Source: Ophiura sarsii
Taxonomy: Eukaryota > Echinodermata > Ophiuroidea > Amphilepidida > Ophiuridae
NCBI GenBank assembly: GCA_035610835.1
Contig: CM069449.1
Location: forward strand, 9,815,855 to 9,879,854
Length of the DNA stretch: 64,000 bases
Direction of reading: 5' to 3'
Of the stretch, positions 31,701-41,340 are shown piece by piece. Each line of letters opens with the position of its first letter. The first letter of the stretch is position 1. Position numbers and translations under genes: made by a program. The notes below the pieces were generated by a model. It was not told the DNA's origin, did no database searches, and was given only the letters and a program-made list of their open reading frames with translations.

Positions 31701-32885
31701 GGACTTGTCCTTCTTCCTAACCAAAACGATGGGTTGTGCGAAGGGACTATGTGATTCTCTAATGGCCCCAGCATCGAGCATATCTTTAAGCAGTGCACGA
31801 ACTTCATCATACTGGGCAGGAGGGATTCTTCTATGGCGCTGTTTGAATGGTGTGTCGTCTGTCATGTTGATCGTATGCCTCACAGCTGTAGCACATCCTA
31901 AATCATATTCAGACTGAGAGAAGACATCTTCATATTTCTGTAGTAGGTTATGAACTTCACGGCACTGATCGCTGGAAAGTTCAGCGTCGGCTAGGTCCAC
32001 AGCTTGACTTCCATGCTTCGGCTTTTGAGATGCTGGAGTAGTGGGATCTAAAGGTGTCGTAGTTGGCGTAACGGTCATAGATTGTAATCCGACTGTAGGA
32101 GAGGTTAGGTTTGAGGATTTCATTGCCGCTGGAGACCCAACCCACTCTGCAAGATGAATGCCGCACAATACTGATTTAGGATGGATGACAATAGGATGGC
32201 CACACATGTTCTTCACATGAATTGGTATTTGCTGAGCTTTGCTGGCAATTCGCACCACACTAGGAATAATAGTCAAGCTGTTAGATATATTTGCTTCTGG
32301 AATAGGTTGCGTGAAGGCGTCATAAACCCCAATATTTGGATTGGTACGAACTCTACCCCACACAACCGTTGTCTGGTGTGCCGCTACTGTCTGAGGTTTA
32401 CTGATGGTTGCACGTACTCGTGAAGGCTCTTCTTGGTGAATGATTCTATCTCTTGCGATGAGTTGTTGGAAAGCCACCTTCAATGCGCTGGGACAGTCGT
32501 GATAATTGTTCTTTACTTTAGAGTAGCAGGCTTGGAGAACGTTGGTCCCCACAACTATTGGGACTCTTTTATTGTACGCTGTGTCGCCGACGACGAGAAT
32601 GAGACAATCTACATCATCTTGGTCCTTGGAAGAAATGGGTACGGTGAGTCTAGCCTCAATGTATCCACTGTAGGGGATTTTCTGTCCTCCGGCACCTTCA
32701 ATTTCCAGAAGATCATTTACTGGATGGATCGGTATTTCTGGAAGATTATTCTTTATGAAGGATTCAGAAAGAGTAGTCACTTGGGATCCCGTATCCACTA
32801 GCGAAAGACAGGAAATTCCCTCGATTTTGATTTCCGTTTCATTGGGTTCGCCGACAAGACGATTAAGCGTAGATGAGGCTTGCAT
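28716..32885 (-). CDS. Ty3/Gypsy Pol polyprotein (protease, RT, RNase H, integrase)
   Basis: 1,389 codons without interruption. Aspartic protease motif LVDTGS (D31). Reverse transcriptase at about 345-600 with catalytic YLDD (498-501) and the preceding RMPFGLTNAPATFQ. RNase H has TDAS (659-662) and TDNN (726-729). Integrase has a zinc finger H941-H946-C976-C979 and a catalytic triad D1008, D1067, E1103 with the canonical 35-residue spacing. A GPF/GPY-like and Arg/Ser-rich tail follows. The first Met lies 9 nt past the gag stop in the -1 frame relative to gag. The pol frame stays open upstream of that Met, so expression by frameshifting is plausible. Copies replicate through RNA in cytoplasmic particles. 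Confidence 0.93.
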   Translation of the reverse strand: MQASSTLNRLVGEPNETEIKIEGISCLSLVDTGSQVTTLSESFIKNNLPEIPIHPVNDLLEIEGAGGQKIPYSGYIEARLTVPISSKDQDDVDCLILVVGDTAYNKRVPIVVGTNVLQACYSKVKNNYHDCPSALKVAFQQLIARDRIIHQEEPSRVRATISKPQTVAAHQTTVVWGRVRTNPNIGVYDAFTQPIPEANISNSLTIIPSVVRIASKAQQIPIHVKNMCGHPIVIHPKSVLCGIHLAEWVGSPAAMKSSNLTSPTVGLQSMTVTPTTTPLDPTTPASQKPKHGSQAVDLADAELSSDQCREVHNLLQKYEDVFSQSEYDLGCATAVRHTINMTDDTPFKQRHRRIPPAQYDEVRALLKDMLDAGAIRESHSPFAQPIVLVRKKDKSLRLCIDYRLLNKRTIKDNFPLPRINDTLDALHGAKLFTSLDLKAGYWQIEMDEEDKAKTAFTTPLGFYECNRMPFGLTNAPATFQRLMERCMGDLNLKQCLVYLDDIIIYSSTFEEHLKRLEAVLDRLRSFNLKLKPTKCSMFKTQVNYLGHVISAEGIATDPSKTEALQSWPVPTNQKEMRSFLGFAGYYRRFVQDYSKIAKPLNSLIGGPGKKTRGKAKTQTAKPWCWTSECQAAFDTIKTKLMEPPVLAYADFTCPFVLHTDASTAGLGAALYQVQDKTKRVIAYASRGLSHSERNYPAHKLEFLALKWSVTDKFHDYLYGRPFEVLTDNNPLTYVNTSAKLDATGHRWLAALSAYNFSLSYRPGKKNGDADGLSRRPHPPSGDNTQPAVISPVMMSNDVKVSSDVIEVLCKHHLDEDRTECHPFVESVSCNPQLVVPIIDEEHEATHPTTNSQSKLPVKTMDDWRRLQQANPAIKRVIEMKKSGRRQNLREESADVRRYLREWNRLRMHQNVLHRVRKINRSDTYQLVVPPSHREQALRGIHDDVGHFGRERTLELARQRFYWPGLLQDVTTKIKSCGRCIRRKAPTQQQVAPLTSILTTEPLELVSMDYLSLEPSKGGIENVLVITDNFTKYAVAVPTRNQTASTTAKALWDHFLGHYGFPARLHSDQGRNFESKVIANLCKLAGITKTRTTPYHPQGNGQCERFNRTLLNMLGTLSPAQKIDWKTYISPLVHAYNATKHDSTGFSPFYLMFGRHPRLPVDISFGLQPTSLPAQAVKHETYVTKLQERLEYAYKLASKSASSSAASNKKRYDMRSRENTLQEGDRVLVKKTGFQTKHKIEDRWDQDVYVVVRRVNQDIPVYEVRPEATSKPHRTLHRNMLLPCNHLPLEEPPPQDVSPNDATDSQPPAPRRSPRLNRPVEKEVSSSSETASSAPCRRSSRLNATSKDEESSDNNDDEMSDIPIMTLMQRPTVQHCVSDLTDVLYHFRIF

Positions 32886-32893
32886 TCTTTGTC

Positions 32894-34387
32894 CTACTGC
32901 CCGCCTCCTGGCAGAGGAACGTGGTAGTTTAAAGCTGGTGGTGCTTGGTAGGATAAATTCTGTTGTTGTCCATTGAATGTGTGTCTTGGCGCTGTCTGGT
33001 TTGGAGGACGATTGGGAGGTCCACCGGTGTGTCTACCGCCAGGAATGAAGGCTGGTGGAGGACCTTGGCTCCACCGTTGTTGTTGAACATTGTTGGGGAC
33101 GAAAATAGGTGGCTGTCCTTGGTTCCATCTCTGTGGAGCATTATTCTGAACGAAGTTTGTTGATGCCTGGTTCCAACCCTGGTGAAATCCTAAGTTTGGC
33201 GGAGGTCCTTGGTTCCAGTTCTGCTGCTGGTTTCCAGTTGCAGGTGGGGGTCCTTGGTTCCAGTGTTGCTGTTGGTTTTCAGGTGCAGGTGGGGGCCCTT
33301 GGCTCCAGCCGTACTGACCTTCTCTGGAAGTGGAATTGCGAGAAAAATTACGTTTCCCATTCCGATGGCTGTTTCTTGAGGACTGCCTTTGTTCTCCATT
33401 TTGGTGAGGAGGAGCATGTTGTTTGAGTGGTCGGTAGGTATCCGACCGGTGATTTGGGGATGAACTTCTTTGCGGCTGCTGTGGTTCTCTTTCTCCTGGA
33501 CATTCCATGGCTGCATGTCCTCCTTTACAGCATAAACTGCAGACCAGCATCTGCCCTGGTGGAGGATCGCAAAACCTCACTTTCTTCTGTTTGTCGATCT
33601 GCAGCTGGGACAAGCTCTCTGCGATATGGGACACCTGGTTTTGTCGTACTGATGATGTGGTCTTCAGGATGCCCTCCTCTTCTTTGGAGACGGCTTTCAT
33701 TAGTTCAGCAGCTGGGCAGGCACTATCATACTTGTAGTGAAGTGTTGCCTTCACTTGTGAATGTCTTAGGCCTTGCCAGAAGACCTTTCTTAGACTTGAT
33801 GAGAGTTGTGGGGCTAGGTCCGATTCCAGCTCGCATATATCTTTAAAGAGGGACAGCAACCGCATGTAGAACTCTTTAGCAGATTCTGACTTTGATTGTT
33901 GGTTTGAGTAGAATTGCGCCAGCAAACTATCACGATCAGCGGCGTCATCAAACAATTCATCAAGTCTGTTGATGATTTCCGGTACTCTACCACAGTCTTC
34001 GACATGGTACCTAGGCAATCCTCGAAGTGAGTTCCGGACAATGGAAACGGAATATGAAGGATCGCCACGAAGAAGTTCCCGGACTGAGCGCTTCCATTCA
34101 CGGTAGGATGTCTCTCCATTCTTTGGGGAATCACTGCCGGAAAAGATGGGAGGTCTCACAGGAGTTGGGCGCTGAACAATGAATGTTGGTGCTGACTGTG
34201 TCTGCGATGACTGAAAGTTACTTGATGGAGTTGTAGGCGTTGGATAACCCGGAGGCCGATCTGGCAGTGGAGGTCCAGTATCACGATGTACTTGAGGTCG
34301 AGGACGTGCACCCAAGTTGTTGTACGGTGTCGACATCATGTATGTATCATTTACTCCAGGTGGTGGTGGCTGTTGTGGAAAACTCAT
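32894..34387 (-). CDS. Ty3/Gypsy Gag
   Basis: 497 residues. A Pro-rich N-terminus (1-80) is followed by a capsid-like region (about 90-245) with the YREWKRSVRELL and FYMRLLSLF helices typical of retrotransposon capsids. One CCHC zinc knuckle lies at C283-C286-H291-C296. A long Gln/Pro/Asn-rich tail has about six WNQGPPP-type repeats (about 364-460). Gag assembles the particle and binds the RNA. The frame is intact. A leader of 66 nt separates it from the primer-binding site. Confidence 0.88.
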   Translation of the reverse strand: MSFPQQPPPPGVNDTYMMSTPYNNLGARPRPQVHRDTGPPLPDRPPGYPTPTTPSSNFQSSQTQSAPTFIVQRPTPVRPPIFSGSDSPKNGETSYREWKRSVRELLRGDPSYSVSIVRNSLRGLPRYHVEDCGRVPEIINRLDELFDDAADRDSLLAQFYSNQQSKSESAKEFYMRLLSLFKDICELESDLAPQLSSSLRKVFWQGLRHSQVKATLHYKYDSACPAAELMKAVSKEEEGILKTTSSVRQNQVSHIAESLSQLQIDKQKKVRFCDPPPGQMLVCSLCCKGGHAAMECPGEREPQQPQRSSSPNHRSDTYRPLKQHAPPHQNGEQRQSSRNSHRNGKRNFSRNSTSREGQYGWSQGPPPAPENQQQHWNQGPPPATGNQQQNWNQGPPPNLGFHQGWNQASTNFVQNNAPQRWNQGQPPIFVPNNVQQQRWSQGPPPAFIPGGRHTGGPPNRPPNQTAPRHTFNGQQQNLSYQAPPALNYHVPLPGGGQ

Positions 34388-34453
34388 AATTTTGATATTC
34401 TGGCTAGCTGGCTAGGGTGGGTGCCCTGATCGAGTATGGAATTATGTTGCAAA

Positions 34454-34471
34454 GCCCCACGTTGGGCGCCA
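34454..34471 (-). promoter_or_regulatory. Primer-binding site for tRNA-Lys(CTT)
   Basis: TGGCGCCCAACGTGGGGC on the minus strand is the exact complement of the 18 terminal nucleotides (including CCA) of the common animal tRNA-Lys(CTT). It lies three bases from the LTR edge. Confidence 0.85.
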
Positions 34472-34474
34472 TTA

Positions 34475-35374
34475 TGTAACAGTTCGGAAAATCCGAGGAT
34501 AACACTATGCTTCACAAATGGATCGTAGGGGCGTTTGTCGGGCAAAACTAAAACAAAGACGATGAACAATAAACCAGAGCACTTGTTGATGTGTTAAAAC
34601 TACGAACTAAACTTTATTTCCTCTCAATATAACATGTAAAAGTAGAATCCAAATCCAAATCGTTAATGTAACTTAAATAATATGTGCCGATGGAGGCTGA
34701 AGTTAGATGGACTTGTTACTTGACTGGCTCGATGGAGAGTGCTTAAACTTTTCTTACATTGCAACTAGCTGTGTGACTTGAGCAGCTGGTTGCCTAGTAA
34801 CCTAGTAAAAGCAATACTTGAATTAGACTCTACTACAGAATTAAAGGAGTCACTCTAATACAATACCAAATGCAACTTTAAACTTAATGGACTGGTATAA
34901 GAGATTATGATGGGTCAAGTTAAGTGGACAGACCAGTTGATTGGCTTTGACTTTCAAGTACACTTCCCAGAACTTATCAATAGAGCTAATCACAAGGATT
35001 AGGATTAAGGGTTAATAGCCAAAACTTAACAATACATTTATGACATGGTATGGTACACTCACACACTTGAGTTTCAATAAAACTCTTTAAGTAGAAATAA
35101 TCTATCAATAAACTATCTACCCCCTGCATTTGTATAAACTTGGAACATTAATGTGGCAATATAAGAAATATGGATTGTGAATAAGTTAAAACCATCGGTG
35201 ATCAACTTTCCTTGATCATATAATGTAAAAACTAAAAACAATGTTCCGAAAATATCAATGCCACTAAAGATAGAAATAGCAAACTTGACTCAAAACATGA
35301 TTATGATGGAATAGAAAATACATTTGAAAACATAGCTGAACATTAATGTATGCACAATGAAAGTGCCTGTTACA
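34475..35374 (-). repeat. 5' LTR of the Gypsy element (900 bp)
   Basis: On the minus strand it starts TGTAACAGGCACTTTC and ends CCGAACTGTTACA next to the primer site. An AATAAA lies near 34613. Outside its start is a second purine tract (GAGGGGTGTA), preceded by AAATGTCGAGGACGACATTT (35393-35412). These are signals that normally precede a 3' LTR, so another element's 3' end once sat here. Confidence 0.7.
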
Positions 35375-36494
35375 TACACCCCTCGTTTGCGGAAATGTCG
35401 TCCTCGACATTTAGTTATAAAAGTGATGAATATGAACAGAGAAAATGAATTACCCTAATAAGTAACTATTAAAAAAAACAATAACCAGATTAATGTACCA
35501 AAACAAACAGATAATTTACATCTGCATTTAATTATGTCAGGTAAATGACACATCCAAACAAAATAAAGAGATAATAATAAAGCAGTCCACATTCATATAA
35601 GTATTAAAAGCATGAGTAATTCAGAGGATCCGTCTTAACTACACATGGTTAAAATAAATATGATAGACAAGACACGCTCTATCTGGTGTAGCAGTTTACA
35701 TCCATATAAATATTAAAAGCAATGAGCAATTCAGGTGATCAATCCAAACTACACATTGGTTAAAATAAATATGATGGACACAATATGCGCTACGATTGGT
35801 GTATGGTAATTACAATAATTATATAGCCTCTTGTAAATAACTATACATCAACGTCCAACCAATTATTTGACCATTCATTCAACAACTCAACAAATCTCAA
35901 GTGCAGTGGACTATTCAAAAGTCATACAATTACAAACACTTGACCAATAATTTGAATGGTCAAACAGGTATCTAGAAACCCTGGATTATGAAACCAATCA
36001 ATACTATCGAATGCACTTGAAATAAGCAAAATAGATGATACATGTCAAATCAACGAACTCAAGTAACCAACATTAATTTAAATTAAGCAAACATGATAAT
36101 TAATTAATGGAATAAGCATACAACAACAAAAAAACAAAAGAATACACACTAATTATCCCTTAAATTAGAGTCTGTCACACAAAGTCCAACAGTGCCCTAA
36201 CTTGGTAAAAATGTGCAACATGAGAACCTTCGTATGTTAATGAAGTCAAAGGTCGCATATCAAGGTAAAAGGTCATCTAAGGACATTTCTTTTTTCATAC
36301 ACACACCGATTGCAACCATTATTATGCATTGAGAATCTTCCGTCCTATTCTTTCAATGCATTTGTAAAAACCTATTATTCTGAATCTGCACATTATGCAG
36401 CTGGAGCGATATGGGTCGACCTAATTTTTAACACTTGGAGGTCTCTTTAACACATTAAAGCTTACACTGCACGAATACACTTAAAGTGTGTATT
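35375..36494 (-). other. Possible 3' internal remnant of a second Gypsy copy; otherwise no gene
   Basis: It begins with a polypurine tract and stem-loop like those next to the 28.7-kb LTR. The following 1.1 kb is AT-rich with no coding frame or motif that I can recognise. Confidence 0.45.
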
Positions 36495-37039
36495 AATATG
36501 CCGATTGTATGTGTAGCAGTCACAAAACGCAGTAGAGACTTTTTTTGTTGTTGTCTTTTTTAATTTTTGAAATATTTTGAAAATTTGTTTGAGCATTTGT
36601 TTGGAAATTTTGTGAATTTTGTTTTGCAATTTTTAGATAAAATTGGATGGATTGACCATGATACACAAAGATATTAGTCGAGCTATGAATTTTTAAAAAT
36701 ATTGTGCGAGACGCGGTAGTGCGAGACGCGGTCGAGCACAATTTTTTTTACAACTCATAGCGAGACCAATATATTTGTGTATCGTGCGAAAAAATCCATT
36801 ACATTTTATCATTATTATGTTTTGAGAATCTGACTTGACAACAACAAAAATAGAAACAAATTAAAAATCAAAATAATCAAAAAAAATCACCATGATTGTA
36901 AAAATATCAATATTATTATTATTCTTTTAAATATCCAAAAATTCTCAACAAATTTCTCAAAATATTTAAAAAAGACTAAATTAAAAAAAAAAACCTATCT
37001 ACTGCATTTTGTGACTGCTACACATACAATCGGCATATT
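36495..37039. mobile_element. 545-bp MITE with 42-bp TIRs
   Basis: Left end AATATGCCGATTGTATGTGT continues to 36536. The right end is its reverse complement with a single difference. Inside, a second inverted pair surrounds two copies of GCGAGACGCGGT (about 36708-36735). No coding content; target duplication unclear. Confidence 0.75.
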
Positions 37040-37121
37040 TTATCGACCAATATTGTACCGATGTAGAGGGCGTAGTTCCGACGAGTTGATCATAGATGTT
37101 GTGCAGTGTGTAAGACCCCTC

Positions 37122-37335
37122 CATGCCAGAATCAGTACACGCAAACTCATGTCATTTCAAGTATACAAATTTCGATCGACGCCCCTTGGGTTTTATTGAC
37201 ATGAATCCTTATAGTAAACAATTTACAATTATGACAATGGTAGTGGGAGGAGTAGTTTTTTGATTGATTGGGAGCAATTGGATCCAATTGCACCCTTTGA
37301 GATGACATGAGCTTCCGTGTCCTGGTTCCGACATG
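37122..37335 (+). repeat. 214-bp direct repeat, left copy
   Basis: From CATGCCAGAATCAG to GTTCCGACATG; nearly identical (about three differences seen) to 44941-45154 in the same orientation, 7.8 kb away. Just outside, 37062-37101 is matched in inverted orientation at 45234-45276. Confidence 0.8.
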
Positions 37336-37339
37336 CTGC

Positions 37340-37756
37340 AGTCGATACGGCCCATTACTATTTTAGCAGAATCGATGACGTGGATTTGTTTGTGTGCCAG
37401 GTTAAGCGGCGGCGGCGAACGCGGGAGGGGAGTGGCCGGGGGTGGGTGCGGAAGTATGCAGAACTTGAATTCAAAATTTTCTGAAAATATTATTTCTGTC
37501 AACTAACTCTACGCGGAGGCGAATAGACCGGGAAGTGAGGGGGGCGGGGTGCAGAAGTTAGCAGAACTTAAATTCAAAATCTTTAAAAAAATATTATTTC
37601 AGTAAATTCCACGCGGCGGTGAACGGAGAGGGTGCGGGCTTGCTGAAGTATACATAACTTGAATTCAAAATCTCTTTTAAAAATTGTGTCTATCAACTCC
37701 ACGTGTCTTAGAATCAAGAGGGGGGGGGGGGGGGGTTACGGAAGATTGCAAAACTT
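37340..37756. repeat. Diverged tandem units, left half of a split array
   Basis: About four units ending in GCAGAACTTGAATTCAAAAT-like words with G-rich spacers. They are related to the homogeneous array at 43914-44460 on the other side of the inserted LTR element. Contains a run of about 19 Gs near 37719. Confidence 0.65.
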
Positions 37757-37761
37757 AAATT

Positions 37762-37940
37762 TGTCGGGAGGCGTAACGGAGGTATTAAAGACCGTAGAAA
37801 TGCTACATCTTGGCGTACACAATTGTATCAGTCGGAGTACAAGTTTAATCACGCATTGCGAGCACCGCGCATGCACATATCAATTAAGCCTTATATGGAA
37901 TACATAAACATATAGGGTGTATCAAACACATCGTATAACA
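37762..37940 (-). repeat. 3' LTR (179 bp)
   Basis: On the minus strand it runs from TGTTATACGATGTG to CCTCCCGACA. The polypurine tract AAAAGGAAGGGAGA (37941-37954) directly precedes it. Confidence 0.9.
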
Positions 37941-37954
37941 TCTCCCTTCCTTTT

Positions 37955-38833
37955 AAATGGATTTGGGTTTACACAAGTTCACATAAATCAAAGTATCAGG
38001 CAATTATGATTTGATTACAAAGAGTGCTTTCTCGCACAATGATATAGATTCATTTTGAATCATTGTTAACATAACATGTTACAAGAGTCCTTTTTCTCAC
38101 ATAAATGATATAATCTGAATTTCAATATGAAACTTCTGACTCTTTCTTGACTGCTGTTTTTGTTAACTTTAACAAACATTTGAACGTTTATAGAACACTG
38201 TCAAAGCAGTCTTAAACTTCATAAACTGATTCACCTTAATTAGACTTAAAGAATTAAGCAGAGCGAAGGTGCTAACTCTGTTTACAAGCAATGAACGCAA
38301 AGGGTTTATTTTGCCCTACTACACCCGTTCATGCATACTACAGTTCGTTAGTGTGCCATTCCTTTACACACAAGATAAGATGATTTTCACTTTCATTTCC
38401 ATCTCCATCCACATGAAAACAATTTTTTTATCTGCATCCTTTGGAAAACAATGTAGCGTCTGCATCCACATGAAAACATTTTATCAGCATCCATTGGAAA
38501 ACAATAGCATTGTTGACGAATCCTTTCCAAAATAACTGCTTGATCATATTCATATGATACATTTCATAACTGCTTGATCATATTCATATGATACATTTCA
38601 TGTTGGGCACAACATTTCATTGAAAACTTTGGCTCTGTTAGTTTTTTACAATGAGCCAACTTTGATGCATATTTGTATAGATGCATTTTCCTGTAATTTT
38701 GTGAATATGGTGATCATTCTCTTTTGATCGAAGTTTTATAACATTTCACAAACTCATTTTAACACCAATATAACCTGTAAATAAAACATTTGCAAAACAG
38801 TTTATAACATTGTAATGAACATTTTTGTTTTGT
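37955..38833 (-). other. 3' untranslated part of the LTR element
   Basis: Non-coding stretch between the integrase stop and the purine tract. It carries a direct duplication of about 34 bp (CATAACTGCTTGATCATATT...) at about 38532-38600 and a second pair of CATCCACATGAAAAC blocks near 38402 and 38463. Confidence 0.6.
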
Positions 38834-39985
38834 TTACACTAGCATGACTAGATACTGTACATAGTCTTTGAGTCTTGTAGGTTTATGAACTTTTCTGCCG
38901 CTTCTTGTTTGACATACTGCAGGTTTCTCTGTCTGTGTTGATGTAATCTTGTCAGGTGATTTCTCTGCACTAGATGACTTGTGTTGAACTGCATTTCCAG
39001 TTGCGGTGATCTCTGCTGCTTTGCTGCTTGCGGTGATCTCTGCTGCTTTGCTGCTTGTGGTGATCTTTGGCTTTCTGCTTGCGGTGATTTCAGGTTCTTC
39101 TAAAGCTGTAGGCTCTTGAACTTGAATTTCTTCACTAGTTGTTCTGAGATACTTTCTGTTTCTTCTGTACTTTCTGCCATCTCCAGTCTGTACTAGGTAA
39201 GATCTTGGAGCTACTTTCTGCAAACATTTAGCGAGTCTCCATTCTTGTTTTGGAAAATGTGGCTGCAATCTGACAGTTTCACCACTCATGAGTTCTGGTA
39301 ATGACATAGTGTGCTTGTCATATTGTTTCTTGGCTTGTTTCTTTCGTTGCTCAATGTCTTTCTGTACATTGTCTACAACTTCTGGCTTGAGGAGTGCTTC
39401 TGCTGTTGGTAAGAGTGTCTTTGTTCTGCGTGACATCAGTCGCTGTACTGGACTACTTCCAGTCTTATTTGGAGTATTTCTCCATTCTAATATGGCGAGA
39501 TGTAAGTCCTGTTTTGTCTGTTGGACTTTCTTGATTAATTTCTTTGCAATTTTAACAGCACTTTCTGCTTTACCGTTACTCTGGCTGTAACGTGGCGAGC
39601 TGGTTACATGATCAATCTGCCATGTATCTGTAAAGTCTTTATATTCACTGGAGTTGAATTGTGGACCGTTGTCTGAAATTATCTTGTCCACTGTTCCATA
39701 TCTGCTAAGGTGAGTCTTGGTACATTCAACAACTGCTGCTGACGTTGTGTCTCCTGTTATTTTGTCTAACTCCCAGAAATCGCTGTAATGATCCACTGTA
39801 ATCAAGTATGTTTGATTGTAAAGAGTGAAGAGATCTTGGGAGATTGTTGCCCATGCTCTGTTTGGAATTTCATGTGACAACATTGGTTCTTTGGTCTGAT
39901 GATCTTGATAGGTGTTGCAAGCTGCACAGTGTTCAATCATGTCCTTTATCTGTGCAGTCATTCCAAGCCAAAATATCACATCTTT
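38834..39985 (-). pseudogene. Integrase part of the broken gag-pol
   Basis: It continues the zinc-binding domain (HCAAC) and holds the DDE core: ITVDHYSDF (first D), IISDNGPQF (second D) and SNGKAES (E). A Lys/Thr-rich tail with repeated EITASSKAA words follows. It is cut off from the upstream domains by the insertion at 39994-40449. Removal of the insert and one target duplication would bring both parts into the same frame by coordinate arithmetic. Confidence 0.85.
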
Positions 39986-39993
39986 GGCTCGGC

Positions 39994-40449
39994 CCCGGCC
40001 CCCCAACTTAACACAAAAGTTGGTAACCATGACTGTTCTTCATTTTTTCAAAGTACCCCTTTGCAAGGATTTTTCAACAATTTAACCCCCCTTTTTTGGC
40101 AAAAATGCGGACAAAATTGGGGTGAAAATTACCCCCTTTTTTTGGTTTTCATTTCAATCCCCTCTTTTCAAAGACACTTTATACATATATTATGGATAAA
40201 AACTTGTTGCTTCCAACAGTAACAGGCATTTATGGTCCTGTGTTATAAACTGGTGTACCCCGTGATGTTTTTTGTTTTTTCCTCTTCGTAAAATACCCCT
40301 TTTTTTTAATTTCGCAAGAGAGTAATTCCTAAAATACCCCCTATTTGCATGATTTTGCTGTCAGCGCTGACAATTGAAAATATACCCCTTTTCCGCGATT
40401 TTTAGAACAGTCATGGTTACCAACTTTTGTGTTGAGTTTGGTGGCCGGG
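39994..40449. mobile_element. 456-bp hAT-type MITE inserted in the integrase zinc domain
   Basis: Ends begin CCCGGCCCCCCAACTTAACA and, in reverse complement, CCCGGCCACCAAACTCAACA. TIRs run about 46 bp with three differences. It is flanked by GGCTCGGC at 39986-39993 and 40450-40457, an exact 8-bp duplication. The interior is rich in CCCCCTTTTTTT words. No coding capacity. Confidence 0.92.
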
Positions 40450-40457
40450 GGCTCGGC

Positions 40458-41301
40458 GAAGACTAGCTTCAATGCCTTGATGACTGGCATGTATCTTCTT
40501 TAACATTTCTGATTGCATGACTCTCGGCACAATGACTTTCATGCCTCTGTAGATTAATCCATTCTGGACTGTCAATTCACCTTGTAGACTCTGATAAGGC
40601 TTCAGGGCTACTTGTGCTTCATGCTTCTCAGGCCACCCATGCAGAACTGCCATCTTCAACTGTTGGAGTTCTGGATCTTCAGCTGTAGCTTTCTGTAATT
40701 TCTCAACTGTCATTTCTTTGATGTTGATGTAGCTCAGCTGATTGATATTCTCTATTTCTTCATATATTGACTGCGTCTTGAAGATCTGATACGTTGGTTG
40801 ATCTTCTTTCGGTGACTTCTTCGTGAAGATTCTGCTCAGGCAGTCAGCGATATACATCTGAGGTCCTGGTTGGTATTGAATATCCAGGTTGTATTTCTGT
40901 AATCTCAACATCATCCGTTGAAGTCTCTTCGGAGCTTGGCTTATCGGCTTCTTGAATATCGGTATTAACGGTTTATGATCCGTCTTTACGGTTATCAGAT
41001 CTCTTCCATGCAAATATTGATCATATCTTTCACATGTAAACACTATCGCCAAACACTCCTTTTCAATCTGTGCATAGTTCTGCTCAGTTGGAGTCAACGC
41101 TCGTGATGTGAATGCTACTGGTTGACCATTTTGTAGAATGGTTCCACCAAGTCCTTTCTCGGAAGCATCGCTTTGGACTGTTACCTCTTCGGTAACGTCA
41201 TAGTACTTTAACACAGGGGCTGCAATCAGGAGTTTCTTTATCTCCTGAAATGCCTCTTCTTGGGAGGTCTCCCACATAAAGATGACATTCTTCTCGGTCA
41301 C
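40458..41301 (-). pseudogene. RT thumb/RNase H and start of integrase of the broken gag-pol
   Basis: Same frame as the upstream gag-protease-RT segment. VQSDASEKGLGG marks RNase H, and YQPGPQMYIADCLSR closes it. Its end enters the integrase zinc domain (HASHQG) where the MITE begins. Separated from the upstream part only by a stop at 41341-41343. Confidence 0.85.
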
Positions 41302-41340
41302 TTTACGTAGAGGTTCAGCAACTGTTGAAAGCTGTGGTAA

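Larger units (their letters stand above)
28331..35374 (-). mobile_element. Ty3/Gypsy LTR retrotransposon with open gag and pol but mismatched LTRs
   Basis: Order on the minus strand: LTR (34475-35374), tRNA-Lys primer site, gag, pol, polypurine tract, LTR (28331-28682). Coding frames are unbroken, which suggests recent activity. The two LTRs differ in length (900 against 352 bp) and mostly in sequence. The 5 bases outside each end (ACAAA; TACAC) do not form a target duplication. The element is therefore chimeric, or its ends belong to two insertions. Confidence 0.8.

Noticed and set aside
28798..33846. Numerous plus-strand frames of 60-139 codons opposite gag and pol
   Set aside because: Antisense shadows of the Gypsy coding region.
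35375..36494. Env-like or additional coding region of a Gypsy element
   Set aside because: No frame of useful length, signal peptide or membrane segment; AT-rich non-coding sequence.
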